DNA from: Gonatopus flavifemur
Taxonomy: Eukaryota > Arthropoda > Insecta > Hymenoptera > Dryinidae
Assembly: GCA_018340375.1 (NCBI GenBank)
Contig: JAFFJZ010000004.1
Span: 34,260,001-34,324,000, forward strand
Reading direction: 5' to 3'
Length of the DNA stretch: 64,000 nucleotides
Shown here: piece by piece, positions 1-12,405 of the stretch
How the letters are laid out: every line of letters starts with the position of its first letter
Position numbering within the stretch: position 1 is the first letter of the stretch
Translations under genes and position numbers: made by a program
Notes under the pieces: model-generated
Database searches by the model: none
What the model was told of the DNA's origin: nothing
The model's input: the letters and a program-made list of their open reading frames with translations, nothing else

Positions 1-1690
1 TTTCGACAAAAATTGAGTTAACAACTTTTTTGCCTGGCAGATATATCGATATACATTTATGATGTAGACCCCTCCCAGAAAAAATTCTGGAGACGCTCTT
101 GACTGGTACATTTGAATATATCATTGATCTTCTTATTTCTTTTACATTTCATCATCATAAAATCGAAATGATACCTCGACTTTGCAACAAAAATTATTTT
201 GCAATCATGACTCATGTCGTAAAACGTAATCAAACGAACTTCAATAAAATGTTCGATAGAAAACTTAAAATCCAAATCTATGAATATCAACCCAATGAAG
301 TTTATGATGGTCTCGTAAAACTTGTGGATGAAAAGTCACATTGGGAGGCTCCTGATTGGTTTCCATATCTCAAGACGTCTCAGAAGCCGGAACTTTTAAT
401 GGAAAATACCTTCCATTACTCTTGAGAAAATTGTATCCTTCTCTTTCTCTCTTTCTCGTACATTTCGTTTCGAAGGGGACGAAAGAGAATATAAGAAAAT
501 AACCCGAGCCATGGGAATCCACCCCGTCCAGTTTCTCGGATGCTGCGTGGTCCAGAGCGGATATACCAGAAATCAAATCTTGATCTTGACATAGAGGGCA
601 AAAAGGTCATCAACGAATTTTCGCAACAATTTCACGAGGGTCCATCCCTCTTTCTCAATCCTAGAATTCTGAAGACTGAAGTTGTTAAAACTTCATTCAT
701 ACTAGGCGTGAACATTGAACATTTCCATACTCAAAAAAACACTTTTGAAAACAATTGATATCGAAATATTTTTTTAAATTATTTCTCTCCACACACTATA
801 CCTGAATCGTTAATTTTCCTATTGAATTATTATTGTGGGATAAGAGAAACCAAATAAGTTCAAACAACATTCAACTGAATCTAAAGACAAATTCATTAAT
901 AACGACATTAACAATTACTCTCATTGAAGAATAAATAAATTTATATTAGATTATCCAAATTTCATAATTCTATAAAATTATAGGAAATATTGATAATATT
1001 CTGAATGTGCAATTTTTGCCCTCATTTCATTATGTACATTTATTCTCTCCGATGCTTTAGCTTCAAAGTTTTGAATCTCCCTTCTTATACAATTTTCTCG
1101 TCAACTCTCTCCCCGAAATTCCCAAGAGTTTCGTACCTTTCCACCACGTCAACTATTATTTATTCAACTAATTGAGGAACGCCGCTGCTGCAACGATGTC
1201 ACGACGATGAACCACCGCGACTATACACAAAGAAGTACTTTGAGACATATCTTCTTACCAGAAGAAAAGTTACTTCCCAAACGCTATAACCATAAGTACT
1301 CCGTCAAAGTTTGAATAACGATGTTTGTTACCGTTGAATCTAAGAAGCTACAGAATTTGATGAGGGAATCTGAAATAATTATAACACGTACATGTGTTGA
1401 ATTTACCGGATATGAACTCGACTCTTCGACGCTCCATTTGGAACATTCAGTATTTGTGGCATAGAAAAATTTTAAATATCATTATACTATACATATTTTT
1501 TTCTTCTTTCTTTCTTGTCGATTCAGCGCTTTTCACAACCATCCATCGGGGTAATTGGAAAAAGGTTGAGAAGTTGTGCTGAAACTCGACCCGTTAACAA
1601 AATTAAACCGACAATGATCTCGATTCTCTGCATGACCTATTAACGCTCATTAACGAAAGGCTGGCATTTTCAAACAACACCTACACTTTG
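1..1690. other. AT-rich stretch without a recognisable gene
   Basis: Only short open frames of about 100 codons or fewer are present, and none has a recognisable motif. No convincing repeat ends or palindromes were seen. Probably intergenic or intronic. Confidence 0.4.
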
Positions 1691-2160
1691 TTCGACTTGC
1701 CCGCGGAAATCAATTAATAGCAAAAAGGGGCCCACGTGTTGTTGACTAATTGGCAGGCCGCAGCAGTGGCGCGATTGTCGGAGCATAAACTGCGGAAGGG
1801 CTGCTCGTGCCAAAAAGAGGGACAAAGACGAGGGGAGAATGGAATGAAAGTGAAAAGAGAAAAGGAATGAAAGAGAAAGATAGAGGAGCAGAACGAAGGG
1901 GGAAACGAGAGTCGCGGGAACATCGAGGGAGCCGAACTGTTAGTAGGAGGAAAAAAATCGATATAATCTCCCATCTGCTAATAATAGAGGCTCGGTCCAT
2001 TCATCCGTGTTGCAGCTCGCCACGTCGAGTCAGTGAACTATTCAGTCCTCACCTTTCTTTTATCCTGCCCTCATACTTCTTTTGCAACCACCCTGTTTAT
2101 TCATATATAAGTTGTCTTCTTTCCCTTGCAGCTATGTTTCGATCGGCCCGTATCTACTAA
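1691..2160. other. GC-richer block with a purine-rich tract, no gene assigned
   Basis: Base composition rises above the surroundings. A long purine-rich run lies around 1806-1930. A pyrimidine tract ending in CAG near 2130 resembles a splice acceptor, but no matching donor or coding frame supports an exon. Open frames on both strands reflect the biased composition. It could be a regulatory or untranslated exon region, but nothing proves this. Confidence 0.25.
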
Positions 2161-3518
2161 ACCCATTCAAATCACCAAACCGCACACAAATCCTTTCCTT
2201 CCCTCTTCCTCTGCTCTCCCTATCGATTTACCTTCGAATTCAAATGCAAATATGGATTATATGGATTTCTAATAGGATTGCTGCAATTTTCAACAATCAG
2301 AGAAATTCCAATGGTTCACTATGTTCTAAAACTGTGATCTAAAGAGTGATGAAAAAAATGCATTATGTTTCGGTATCACTGAAACTACTATCTTTATCAA
2401 ATATTACAATTAAATATAATGGTTTTTAGTATATAAATACCACGATACATGCATAACTCGATATATGGATATATGGATGGATGAATAAAATAATTGAATT
2501 AATTTTTTGTTCTTGCTTTTTATCAAACAGAAACGATGTGGGGAGAATAAATTTGTTAAAATCCGATAAGAAATACCTCACATAAATCTGAAATTTCAGA
2601 AATATTTCACAATGTTTTGAAATTAGAAAAGAACCAAGTGGAACGAACGTAAAGACAGACAACCTGTATACACTTGTGCATCATGTTCAGTGGCACTTTG
2701 CAGATAGTTGCACGATAACAGAATTCCAAGACACAAAAGAACAAGGAAGAGCAAGACACAACCAACTGGAATAGGGTAGAGTGAAGCTGAACAGGGCAGA
2801 AACAATCTCCCTGTGACTGACCGAACTGGATCTCGTGGCCAATAGTTGCTGCAAGCTTTGATGTCCGAAAGAGAACGCTACATATGGAAATTGCAACGAA
2901 GGAAGGGAAATAAGCGAGAAGAAGGCTCTTCAATTCGTGGTTGCGCAACTCAGAGTTGAATACCCAAACGGTTCGTCTGTATTACAAAGAGAGATGTAGA
3001 GACAAAATGTAATGATTATGCATATTAGTAATATTTGCATTCATTACAGAATCGTGTACGAAAATAGTGTGAGAATTCATAATTCACTATAAAGTGACAT
3101 CATTTCCATCATCAAGCTCTTTGAAATGTTCAGTTTCTGGTTCACAATCCTTTCCTAAATTCATTACTCATGTTTTGGGTAATCATAATGTTCCGAATTT
3201 CTCATCGAATCATGAATTTCGATGACCCTTGACGATCCAATTGAGTAACATAATCGTGATTCCCGCTGGAGAATAAAAACACCATTTTTTGCATTGATCG
3301 ATTCATGTCTATTCTTGCCCATCAGTGATTGTCCTCGTCTCGCTGTTCTAATTAAACTCTACTCTCAGAAAATGTAAAGGAAAAACAAACGAGAAAGCAT
3401 AGAAAAACTGGAATCGAAATTTCCCTTACAAATCATCAATATAAAAGTACATTATTTTAATTATTCCAGTCTGGTTGTGAACATTAACTATGCACGAAAA
3501 ACTAAAAGTTTGTACACG
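2161..3518. other. AT-rich stretch without a recognisable gene
   Basis: Several overlapping minus-strand frames between 2607 and 2948 are short and have no family motif. No clear repeat structure was noticed. Confidence 0.35.
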
Positions 3519-3692
3519 CAGTGTCGTCTTTAGGGGGGGGTTAGGAGATCTATAGCCCCGGGCCCCGTCAGTAGGGGGCCCCTTTTTCTCAGATCATTAT
3601 CCAAAATAATTACAATTCGAATTTTTGAATCCCGTAAAAGGACTCCCGGTGAAATTTAGCCCTAGACCCCTTTTTGCTTGAAGCCAGCACTG
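3519..3692. mobile_element. Small hAT-like MITE candidate
   Basis: The segment begins CAGTGTCGTCTTTAGGGG and ends with the complement of CAGTGCTGGCTTCAAG, giving imperfect inverted ends starting CAGTG. Runs of G and C lie just inside both ends. The left flank TGTACACG and a right-hand octamer TGTATACG at 3691-3698 match at 7 of 8 positions, which suggests an 8-bp target duplication, but this overlaps the proposed end by two bases. Boundary and superfamily are tentative. Confidence 0.35.
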
Positions 3693-3879
3693 TATACGGC
3701 AATGTAATAAAATAGTATTATTTCGCCAAATGTCATCACAATTACCTGGAGGTCTCAAAGGCTTTCTTACAGGATGTAGTAAAATTCAATGCAGTGGTAG
3801 TAATCTATTCCACATTCGAGGAATACTTATCAAGAGATGAAACATGTACTACTAATTCACTAGAAAATGTTGTTATTTC

Positions 3880-4850
3880 ACTTCCATATTCCTTACATGT
3901 GAAGAAAGGGAAGCATTGTGATAGTGTCAAAAATCCATGATGCAGGAGCGGGCATTTCGTCTTGGCCAATCGCATTAGAACGTCGGAAAAATGCGATCCC
4001 CAAAAATGTGTGTGTGTGTGTGTGTGCACATCTGATTCTTTGGCGCACGATAACTCTCCTCAGAATGAACCGATTTGAATAATTTTCTCCCCATAGGTTC
4101 GTCTTAGAGAGAACTTGAGGCCTACTGATTTTGGTATCGATCGGATTACGCGTTTTGAAAATATTGCGGAATATTGTTTGAAAAATTGTGATTTTGCGAT
4201 CGCGTATATCTTCGCTTCCTGATATTCGATTGCGATGAAATTTATACCACGTTCTAGTCGTGACCCGATAGTGTTTCCACGTGAATTTCATTCCAATCGG
4301 TGGAGAAATGTGAAAAATTTTTTTTGCGATCCGCATCATTTGACGATATTTTGAAAGTTTGCCTCCCCTGTGTTTTTGTCATCCGAATGCCACAGAACTC
4401 TGAGCATAGTCACTTCATCAGATGTTGATTGTGTGATATAAGTTTCAGACAAAATGGTGAGCATTCAGCTTGAAGAGAAGATTTTGAAATTTCGTAAATG
4501 CCGCGATTAAATGAATCTCTTCCACTCTCATTATCTTTATGGAATTTTCCATCACAGTTGTATGCAACCTCGATAGTGGTCTTTTATAAGTTTCAACCTG
4601 ATCCTTCTAAAAGAACGGGAGGGGGAAAGGAAACATGTTATCGAAAATTGGAATTCTTCGACCGCTCGTATTTGCATTTCTGGTTATCCGTTTGCAATGA
4701 AACTTGTAACACGTCTTATTCACAATCCCATAGTAGTTTTATACGAGTTTCGTCCCAATTAGTGGACAACTGTGAGAAAAAATTTTTCTCCAGTTTGGGG
4801 AAAAAAGTTTTGGTTCGTTCTATGTGACTGTTTGATTGCAACCAAAGTGG
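3880..4850 (-). repeat. Dispersed repeat family D, inverted copy
   Basis: Phrases here are reverse complements of segments near 24.4 kb (the block around 3925-3960 matches 24455-24487) and near 27.5 kb (the part around 4575-4650). The same family recurs at 45.9-46.9 kb. No protein is recognisable. It is an old interspersed repeat of unknown class. Confidence 0.55.
4007..4026. repeat. (TG)10 microsatellite
   Basis: Ten uninterrupted TG dinucleotides inside family D sequence. Confidence 0.95.
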
Positions 4851-5383
4851 ATGACACCATTTATGAACGCGACCCCTTCAATGAACATTTTGGTTTTTGA
4901 TTCATAGTTCCTTCCATTCAGTGCTTTAATCTCATCCAAGTATGATTGACTAGGCACTAAATAAACCACTGGTGTGTAAATGAATCCAGAATAATGTGTC
5001 ATAGGGAAAATATAATAAATGAACGATTGTTCGCTAATGGGGGCTAAGGGGTTCACAAATGGGGGCGTTTACTTTAAACGAATATAAATTGAACGTAACA
5101 AGTTATTTATTTCAAGTTATGTGAAAACATCGATATATCGAACAGCAGTAATTTCATCCTTGACATCCTGTCACACCCTGTTACATCTATCTCTTATAAA
5201 TATATCGAAAACATAGAAGTAATGTGTGGTTCAAAGTGGTTCTCCATACCGATTTTTATTGTATTATTTCTCTTCGTGTATCCAATGAAAGTCCCACACA
5301 ACGCATTTCTGACATTGATGTCTCTCAGAATTCTCATTTATGACGTGTTCACGATCATCAATCAGATCTTCAAAAGACTTCTA
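4851..5383. other. No gene or repeat recognised
   Basis: Short frames only; nothing beyond AT-rich sequence was identified. Confidence 0.4.
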
Positions 5384-5639
5384 CACGGAGAAAAATTATC
5401 TATTATAAATTACTAGACTTGCTAGTATATTGAGGACATACTTGCATTTTGAAGTTATATACCAAACATTCTCTTGAAAAGTACCAGACTTTCTGTGAAT
5501 TCATGGTAGAATAATAACATTTTATCATAAAAAGTCTGATACTTTTCAAGAGAATGTTTGGGATATAACTTCAAAATGCAAGTATATCCTCAATATACTA
5601 GCAAGTCTAGTAATTTATAATAGATGATTTTTCTCAGTG
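5384..5639. mobile_element. Palindromic MITE, CACGG/CAGTG ends, TA duplication
   Basis: A 256-bp near-perfect palindrome. The left arm starts CACGGAGAAAAATTATC and the right arm ends with the complement, ...TTTTTCTCAGTG. Each end is flanked by TA. The arms run almost to the centre, so a transcript would fold into a hairpin of roughly 120 bp. There is no coding capacity. Inverted ends and a 2-bp duplication are the signature of a non-autonomous DNA transposon. CAC ends suggest a CACTA-like (CMC) relative, which is inference. Confidence 0.85.
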
Positions 5640-5736
5640 TACAAGAGGTCTGTATCAAAAATATGACATACTGAAGTTGTTTGATTGATATTTAATGTTC
5701 ATCTCTGAAATACGTCAGAATTAACTCCTAAGAGTT

Positions 5737-6727
5737 CACAGTAAAAAGTAAATCTTAATTCCATGATCGACTGATTTTCAGATGAGGCTTAAAATCAGCA
5801 ATGCTACGATTCCAGCCGTAATATGGAATGAAAAAGAGTTATGGTCCTATTAAATTGAATTAAATTGAGCCATTGTGCTGATTATCAGCAATGCCTATCT
5901 TATAGTCAGTCAGGTAGAGTTTGATGGATAATTCAGTCAAAAATATCTGAAAATAAGATAAGAATCCTTTCCTTTTTTAGGATTACAATTGGTTATACAT
6001 ACACATATATAAATATGCGCATATAATTACGTACAGTTCCAATTCAATCAAATTATTTCAGGTTTTTCATTTATTATTAAAGGTGCCTAACAAATTCAGT
6101 AACAATTTCGTAATACCAACTTCGTAAAAGCTTGTTATTGGACTTTCCGCACTGTTGATAGATTCTTTATTTCGACACTTTCACTCCAACATTACAACAC
6201 AAACTGGAATTAATTCAAACTTCAATTCATATTTGCATTAATTCTCAGTTCCCGTAAAATGTTTTCCAAATTTAGAGTGGTTAAACGCAAAGGACTAGGA
6301 CAGGTCATGACAGCAACAACGTAGGTTCGAATCTCCCGATGAGAGTTGAAGATGTTCAATCTTCAAAAACTACGATCACGATACAACAGTCAACAAGTGA
6401 AGTGAATAAATTCACACAACATAGAAATTTTTTTTGTATCCTCCGCATCAACACAAACATATTTCTCATCGTCGATAGGTAACGCCATGTTGAGTAAAAA
6501 AAAACCAAAAACAATGGACGAACCCATTTATCAGGAACAATTCGCTTTGAATTTCAGTTCAGAATCAGTTTTAATCTCAGTTGATTAGAGATTAATGTAA
6601 GCTGTATTCTTGTTTGAGTTTGAGAAGGTTTTCCAGTGGCTGACTTTAAGTCAACCGAGTCTTCTTTTGGTTGCATCTTAAATTCAGCTCATATTCTAAC
6701 TGAAATTAAGTTTTTCTTTTTACCGTG
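5737..6727. mobile_element. Non-autonomous DNA element T, copy 1 (TT duplication)
   Basis: A 991-bp unit beginning CACAGTAAAAAGTAAATC and ending ...TTTTTACCGTG, with TT on both sides. A second copy lies at 25922-27003 with GT on both sides. Two copies with the same ends and different matched 2-bp flanks define the element boundaries well. The interior has no transposase. It contains a tRNA-like stretch at 6274-6343. Compared with copy 2 this copy lacks about 90 bp just upstream of and including the 5' part of the tRNA-like region. Confidence 0.85.
6274..6343 (+). other. Truncated tRNA-like core inside element T copy 1
   Basis: Shows an A-box-like GAGTGGTTAAACGC and a B-box-like GGTTCGAATCTCCCG, the internal RNA polymerase III promoter arrangement of a Leu/Ser-type tRNA. 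The 5' acceptor part is missing relative to copy 2, so it is not a functional tRNA gene. Confidence 0.5.
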
Positions 6728-7982
6728 TTCTGTATGAGCTCAGTCAGAGATCTTTTTGATGAAACTTTCTGATATCAGAATCAAAACACTTTCCTCTTTA
6801 TGAAATCTTATAGAGTTATCTGTGTTTTGTGGGAGTACTATACAGCAAATGTCCACAAGCATTTTTCACAATCAAATAAGTATTAGAAAGTTTACAAATC
6901 CTAAACCATTAATTCGAGCCTGGATGTATTTCAAAAGTGTTTACGTAATATCGTGGCACTCATTGGTTACCATGTATAGATCAAAAATCTGTCTAGGTTG
7001 CATCCCTGTGTATTCAAGAGACCTAAATAGACCACAAATTCTGGATATGAGTTTCTAACCCCTTCAAGTTAAGCATTGTGAAGACCCTCCAGCTCGATAC
7101 TTGCTCAATGCTGTGCAAGTACACGTGCATAACGATACAAAAACGTACGAATGCATACAGATGAACGCATTTCATACACATGTCTTCTACACGATGAAAA
7201 ATACATCATAACCAAGGTCTTAGTACTTTAGTACTAACGGTAGAAAGTTTCCGTTGAGCTATATTTATTCATCATATCCAGCCTGCATAGCGAATTTTAT
7301 TCGCAAATCTGAATATAGCTGAAGTCGGTGAAATTCATATTGAACTAACGGAAAGGAAAGTGTTATTGAATGCTCTATAGATAAATTATATGATGTGATG
7401 ATAATGTAATGTAAAATCTCACAAATTTGATTACTTGCCCTGATAATTCATTCATTTTAATTGAATTCAATGAGAATGAATCAAGCTTCTACATCAGAAA
7501 TGTTTTATTGAATGAACTAATTTCTCATTAAAATTTGTTTTTGGGAATCAACCGGCATTTTTGTTGAAAAAAAATGAGAAAAGTTGATGAAATGAATTGG
7601 TTTTGATTGGAATTTTGTAGGAAGGAAAGAATAAAAATGAACTGGAATAATCAACTCCATAATCGTCCTTTCCTATGAGAATATATCGCTTTCGTCGGAT
7701 ATAAATTGGGAATGAAAATCTATTAGATCAAATTGAATTAATGAATTTATATTGCACTTTTTTGACATTAGAGCAATCGATTTATGCTGAATCATTTTTA
7801 CATTAGGACAATGATTTTGTCTTAGATTTTCTTCACATTAGAGCAAATTAGATAAATATTGCAAGGAGAACATATTCCATCCAATATTACTTTGTTTACA
7901 CATTATCAGACTGTATGAAACGCTGAACGCTATTGACTTGTATTTAATATTGAATTAAAAATTCATTGGATTTCATTCCTGG
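6728..7982. other. AT-rich stretch without a recognisable gene
   Basis: Only frames under about 80 codons. No inverted ends or tandem structure recognised. Confidence 0.4.
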
Positions 7983-8212
7983 CCACGTGGACATTTTTCC
8001 GGGCGTTCTGTATTGGATATAGGCCCCCTATGGGATTATATTGGGTGTCCAAGCTTAGGGCATCCTGGCCTAAGCCACGAAGGGGCTTAGACGGGTTGCT
8101 GATATTCAGCCTATTTTCTCTAAATCAGGGGCACCCATATAAGGCCCGTATGGGCCAAGGTGCATTCCCAACGTTTTCCCCCTGTTTTGAAAAACTGAAT
8201 GCCCCCAACTAC
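7983..8212. repeat. Left part of an unclassified GC-richer repeat
   Basis: This block, with CCCTATGGG-like and GGGCCAAGG-like phrases, resumes immediately after the 761-bp insertion at 8213-8973 (continuing from 8982). It was therefore one sequence split by that insertion. No protein motif is visible in its 105-codon open frame. Confidence 0.35.
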
Positions 8213-8973
8213 CTTAGAGCATATACATATGGAGTGCTGATCCAGCCCGTTTGCCTGATGTCAACATGTTTCGGATATATTCCTCGATTGCGCAGGTGCG
8301 AAGTTCCCGATCTTTTACGAAATCTTCCGATACCTACCGAAGTATGAAAATATATATGTGTATATAAGTTGTGAAATTAATCGTGAGTTATGAGGTTATA
8401 CAAAACTAAATAACAATACAGAATTTATACGATAATGCAGAATTATATTTGAAATTATGATTATATTTGAAATGATTATATTTGAAAATAAGATTACATC
8501 ACGAAGCACGACGTGTTAATGACAACACAACAAAGGAATTCATTCGACATAAATTTACAAAACCAGTATTATTTAAAAACCAATTAATTAAAATATGATT
8601 AGAGAATTGATTTTACTTTTCGAAATAACTTGCATGAAATCCTGGAATCCTTCATCAATCGATTCTATGAGAGAATTACTTTATTTAAAATTCTTAAGCT
8701 TTTTTCATGAATTAATATTTTTAATTTACTAAAAACCAACTTTGTCAACCAAAAACCAGATCTGTCAAAGAAATAAATATAACCTTAAAATATTTTGACG
8801 TGTTTACTTTCCACCTAGGCATATATATATCACCGAAGGTACCCGAAAAATTACGAGATTTGCCGATGAAGAACGCACATGCGCAATTGCAACTTTGATC
8901 TGAAACATCTTGGCTTCAACGAAACTATAGAAAACGGGCTGGATTAGCACTCCATATATATATATGCTCTAAG
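8213..8973. mobile_element. Foldback-like DNA element with 8-bp target duplication
   Basis: A 761-bp insertion with inverted ends: left CTTAGAGCATATACATATGG, right end the complement of a near-identical sequence. Inverted similarity continues for roughly 150 bp inward, including GGAGTGCTGATCCAGCCCG and its counterpart. It is flanked on both sides by CCAACTAC (8205-8212 and 8974-8981), a perfect 8-bp duplication. An 8-bp duplication fits the hAT superfamily, although the end sequence is not a typical hAT terminus. The interior is AT-rich and non-coding. Confidence 0.85.
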
Positions 8974-9533
8974 CCAACTACAGCCCGCATAGGGCCTTGC
9001 CCTTATATTGATTCTTTCTCTTGAATATAAATCTACGTTGAAGACCCCGTTGAATAAATCTCATAGATGTCCAAATACCGCTATAGCGTCCCATATATCC
9101 TCATGAGATTTTATCAGGTTCAATAGTGGTATTTGGACACTCTCATCAAATTTTGATAAAACGCATGAGCTTCTATGATATTTTTTCTAGTGGGAACAAA
9201 TTTACTCAAATCATATGGGTAGTTTCTTTATGTGCCTGTTTCGCTTATTATAACACTGATGTACAGCAGTATCCATTACATGTCAGTGTGAATACACGTA
9301 TAGCAATATATAAAAAACTGTTTTCTTGAACAAAAAGTGTTGAAATGCAGAGTGATTGATTTTTTGCGATATATGCACAGAAAAAAATTTTTCATCCATG
9401 ATTACTGTGTTCACACTATCGGTAAACAATATCGAAAAAACATGACTGTATAGTTAATTGCAAGACATAATGAGGCTGTTCTGTTTCTTGATACTGTCCG
9501 ATAATGTATGAACAAAATTTCTCCTCCAATATA
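8974..9533. other. Continuation of split repeat, then unannotated AT-rich sequence
   Basis: 8974-8981 is the target-site copy. The host repeat continues to about 9130. No gene recognised in the rest. Confidence 0.35.
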
Positions 9534-10453
9534 CTGGGTGTCCCATTTTAATCTTCGAATGCAAATATCTCAAAAACATGCATCTCAAACCAAAAGTACT
9601 TCATACCAAAGTTGTGATACAAAGAGGGCGCCACAAAACTACGATATCAGTTTCATCATAGATGACGTTATGATCGATTAAAATGGGGTCAACATCATTT
9701 TTCTAAACGGGAACCCCCACTTTTTATTGCATATCTTGATTCTACGCAAGAAACTGAGTAACCTTTGCTTGAAACGTTTTCCTAAACTCTTGAAGATGGC
9801 GCCACAATCGATGAAAAATAAAGTCTATGAAACAATATGCGAATATCTTGTGGAATGCATCCAAGAGCCGAAATATCTCATTCGAATGTTGTTGTCAAGA
9901 GAGGGGACGACACAATGGCGATATCAGTTCTATATTAGATGGTGCTGTGGTCGGTAAGAATGAGGTCAACTTCAATTTTTCAAATGGAAACTCTTACTTT
10001 TCATCGCATATCATGATTCTACGCGAAAAAATGAGGAAGTTTTGTTTGAAACATTCTTCATAAATTCTTGAAGATGGAAACGGTGGAAAATGAGGTTGAT
10101 GGAAAAGTTCTACTGCGTTATGTGTGAAGCAACGCTCAACAAACGAATCAAAACGATAATAATTTCACAGAAGAAATCGAACACAAAACACAACAAATGT
10201 CATGTCCAAAACATTGTAAATTACTTCAATCAGTTTCTTGCGTAGAATCAAGATATGCAATAAAAAGTGGGGGTTCCCGTTTAGAAAAATGATGTTGACC
10301 CCCTTTTAATCGATCATAACGCCATCTATGATGAAACTGATATCGTAGTTTTGTGGCCCCCTCTTTGTATCACAACTTTGGTATGAAGTACTTTTGGTTT
10401 AAGATGCATGTTTCTGAGATATTTGCATTGAAAGATTGAAATGGGACACCCTG
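9534..10453. mobile_element. Palindromic element P1, 224-bp arms, TA duplication
   Basis: Starts CTGGGTGTCCCATTTTAATC and ends with the near-complement, flanked by TA at 9532-9533 and 10454-10455. Arms are 9534-9756 and 10230-10453, about 95% alike by eye. The 470-bp spacer contains a diverged direct copy of the inner left arm, with phrases around 9624-9800 repeating at about 9895-10075, so the element grew by internal duplication. No transposase. Length and TA duplication fit a non-autonomous Tc1/mariner-type element. Confidence 0.85.
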
Positions 10454-10466
10454 TATAAATATATAC

Positions 10467-10497
<31 letters not shown>
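10454..10497. repeat. AT microsatellite between two palindromic elements
   Basis: An alternating AT tract separates element P1 from element P2. Both elements end in TA. Confidence 0.85.
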
Positions 10498-10498
<1 letters not shown>

Positions 10499-12347
10499 AG
10501 GGTGATTCAAAATTCCCGCACTCTTTTTTGGGAGCAGATTCCTGATGAAATTCTAAAACGATTTGTCCTTTTGCACAATGCTCTCCGACGCATAATTTCC
10601 GAGATATAATTAATTGAAGTTGACTAATTATGAGGTGGATCCATCGGTCATTCAGGAGCGTCATAACAGAACAAGAGAGGAAGGTGCTTGCAGAGGGCGC
10701 TCATACGATCAGCTGATCGATATAATCGATACGATTTACCAACATACAAATTGGTAAATTTTCTATGTAGAACGATTGAATTTGTCGACACTGTGGAAAA
10801 ATTGATTATTGTCATGAATTCTTATCACGATATGCTGTAGGTGAAAGTTGTAATTTCAGTAATGATTTTTAATACGCAGACAAACGAAAAATAGTGTTAT
10901 TTCGTAGGGATAGGGATTCAAGAGGGAGAAAAAAGTATAACTACTCGTTTTCAATCAGAATTTTCATGTAAAGAAGAAAACATGAGAATTTTCATTCATC
11001 CGATACCCAATTTAAACGGTTTCATTAGTAAGTTTAACACAAGAGATTGGATTCCGAATCCTGTATTCTGATTGGTCGAGAATCAATGTGTGTTAGATCA
11101 ATCCTCGGCCGTTTCAAATGATTCTTTTGGAGAATGTGTTTTCGACTCATCCCGACCACAACATTGAACAATGATGAATTTATTCGAATTCACCCTTTTT
11201 ACATCAGTCGATGATTATAAAGGGTTTATCGAACGTTAATAACTTACTTCAACTTGCAGAATCCATCAATTTTGACGAAAATACAAGGTGTGACATCGTA
11301 TACGACCCAATCATTGCACTTGATTGACATTGTAATCACATACGGTTTGTTTAGCTTGAATCAACCATTCGTGATACGATCAAAATCAGGTGACAGTTCG
11401 AAACAGTTTCATTTAAAGCACATATGACTTCAAAGGGCATATTGTTATTTCAAATGGAAAAAGAATTGTCTTTGAAGATTAACCAACTCCGTCCTTTTTA
11501 GGACGAATACATTTTCTCAATGTAGAAACGCGCTCGAACTTGCACACAATTTGAATTAGATTTTGATTTAAACATGAATGATCTTGAGTGATCTCAAGTA
11601 AGTTATTAACGTTCGATAAACCCTTTATAATCATCAAATGATGTAAAAAGGGTGAATTCGAATGAATTCATCATTGTTCAATGTTGTGGTTGGGATGAGT
11701 CGAAAACACATTCTCCGGAAGAATCATTTGAAACGGCCGAGGATTGATCTAACATACATTGATTCTCGACCAATCAGAATACAGGATTCGGAATCCAATT
11801 TCTTGTGTTAAACTTACTCATCAAACCGTTCAAATTGGGTATCGGACGAATGAAAATTCTCATGTTTTCTTCTTTACATGAAAATTCTGATTGAAAACGA
11901 GTAGTTATACTTTTTTCTCCCACTTGAATCCCTATCCCTACGAAATAACACTATTTTACATTTGTCTGCGTAATAAAAATCATTACTGAAATTACAACTT
12001 TCACCTACAGCATATCGTGATAAGAGTTCATGACAATAATCAATTTTTCCACAGTGTCGACGAATTCAATCGTTCTACATAGAAAATTTACCAATTTGTA
12101 TGTTGGTAAATCGTATCGATTATACCGATCAGCTGATCGTATGAATGCCCTCTGCAAGCACCTTCCTCTCTTGTTCTGTTATGACGCTCCTGAATGACCG
12201 ATGGATCCACCTCATAATTAGTCAACTTCAATTAATTATATCTCGAAAATCATGCGTCGGAGAGCATTGTGCAAAAGGACAAATCGTTTTAGAATTTCAT
12301 CAGGAATCTACTCCCAAAAAAGAGTGCGGGAATTTTGAATCACCCTG
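10498..12347. mobile_element. Giant palindromic element P2, ~750-bp inverted arms
   Basis: An 1850-bp unit starting CAGGGTGATTCAAAATTCCC and ending with its complement, flanked by TA (10496-10497 and 12348-12349). The left arm 10498-11249 and right arm 11597-12347 are inverted copies with only scattered differences. The spacer 11250-11596 is unique. No open frame encodes a recognisable protein. Long arms of near identity indicate a young insertion or arm homogenisation. The same end style occurs in P1 and in the element at 58913-59463. Confidence 0.9.
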
Positions 12348-12354
12348 TATATAG

Positions 12355-12402
<48 letters not shown>

Positions 12403-12405
12403 CTA
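12348..12405. repeat. AT-rich microsatellite at the right edge of P2
   Basis: Alternating AT repeat adjoining the TA target site. Confidence 0.85.
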
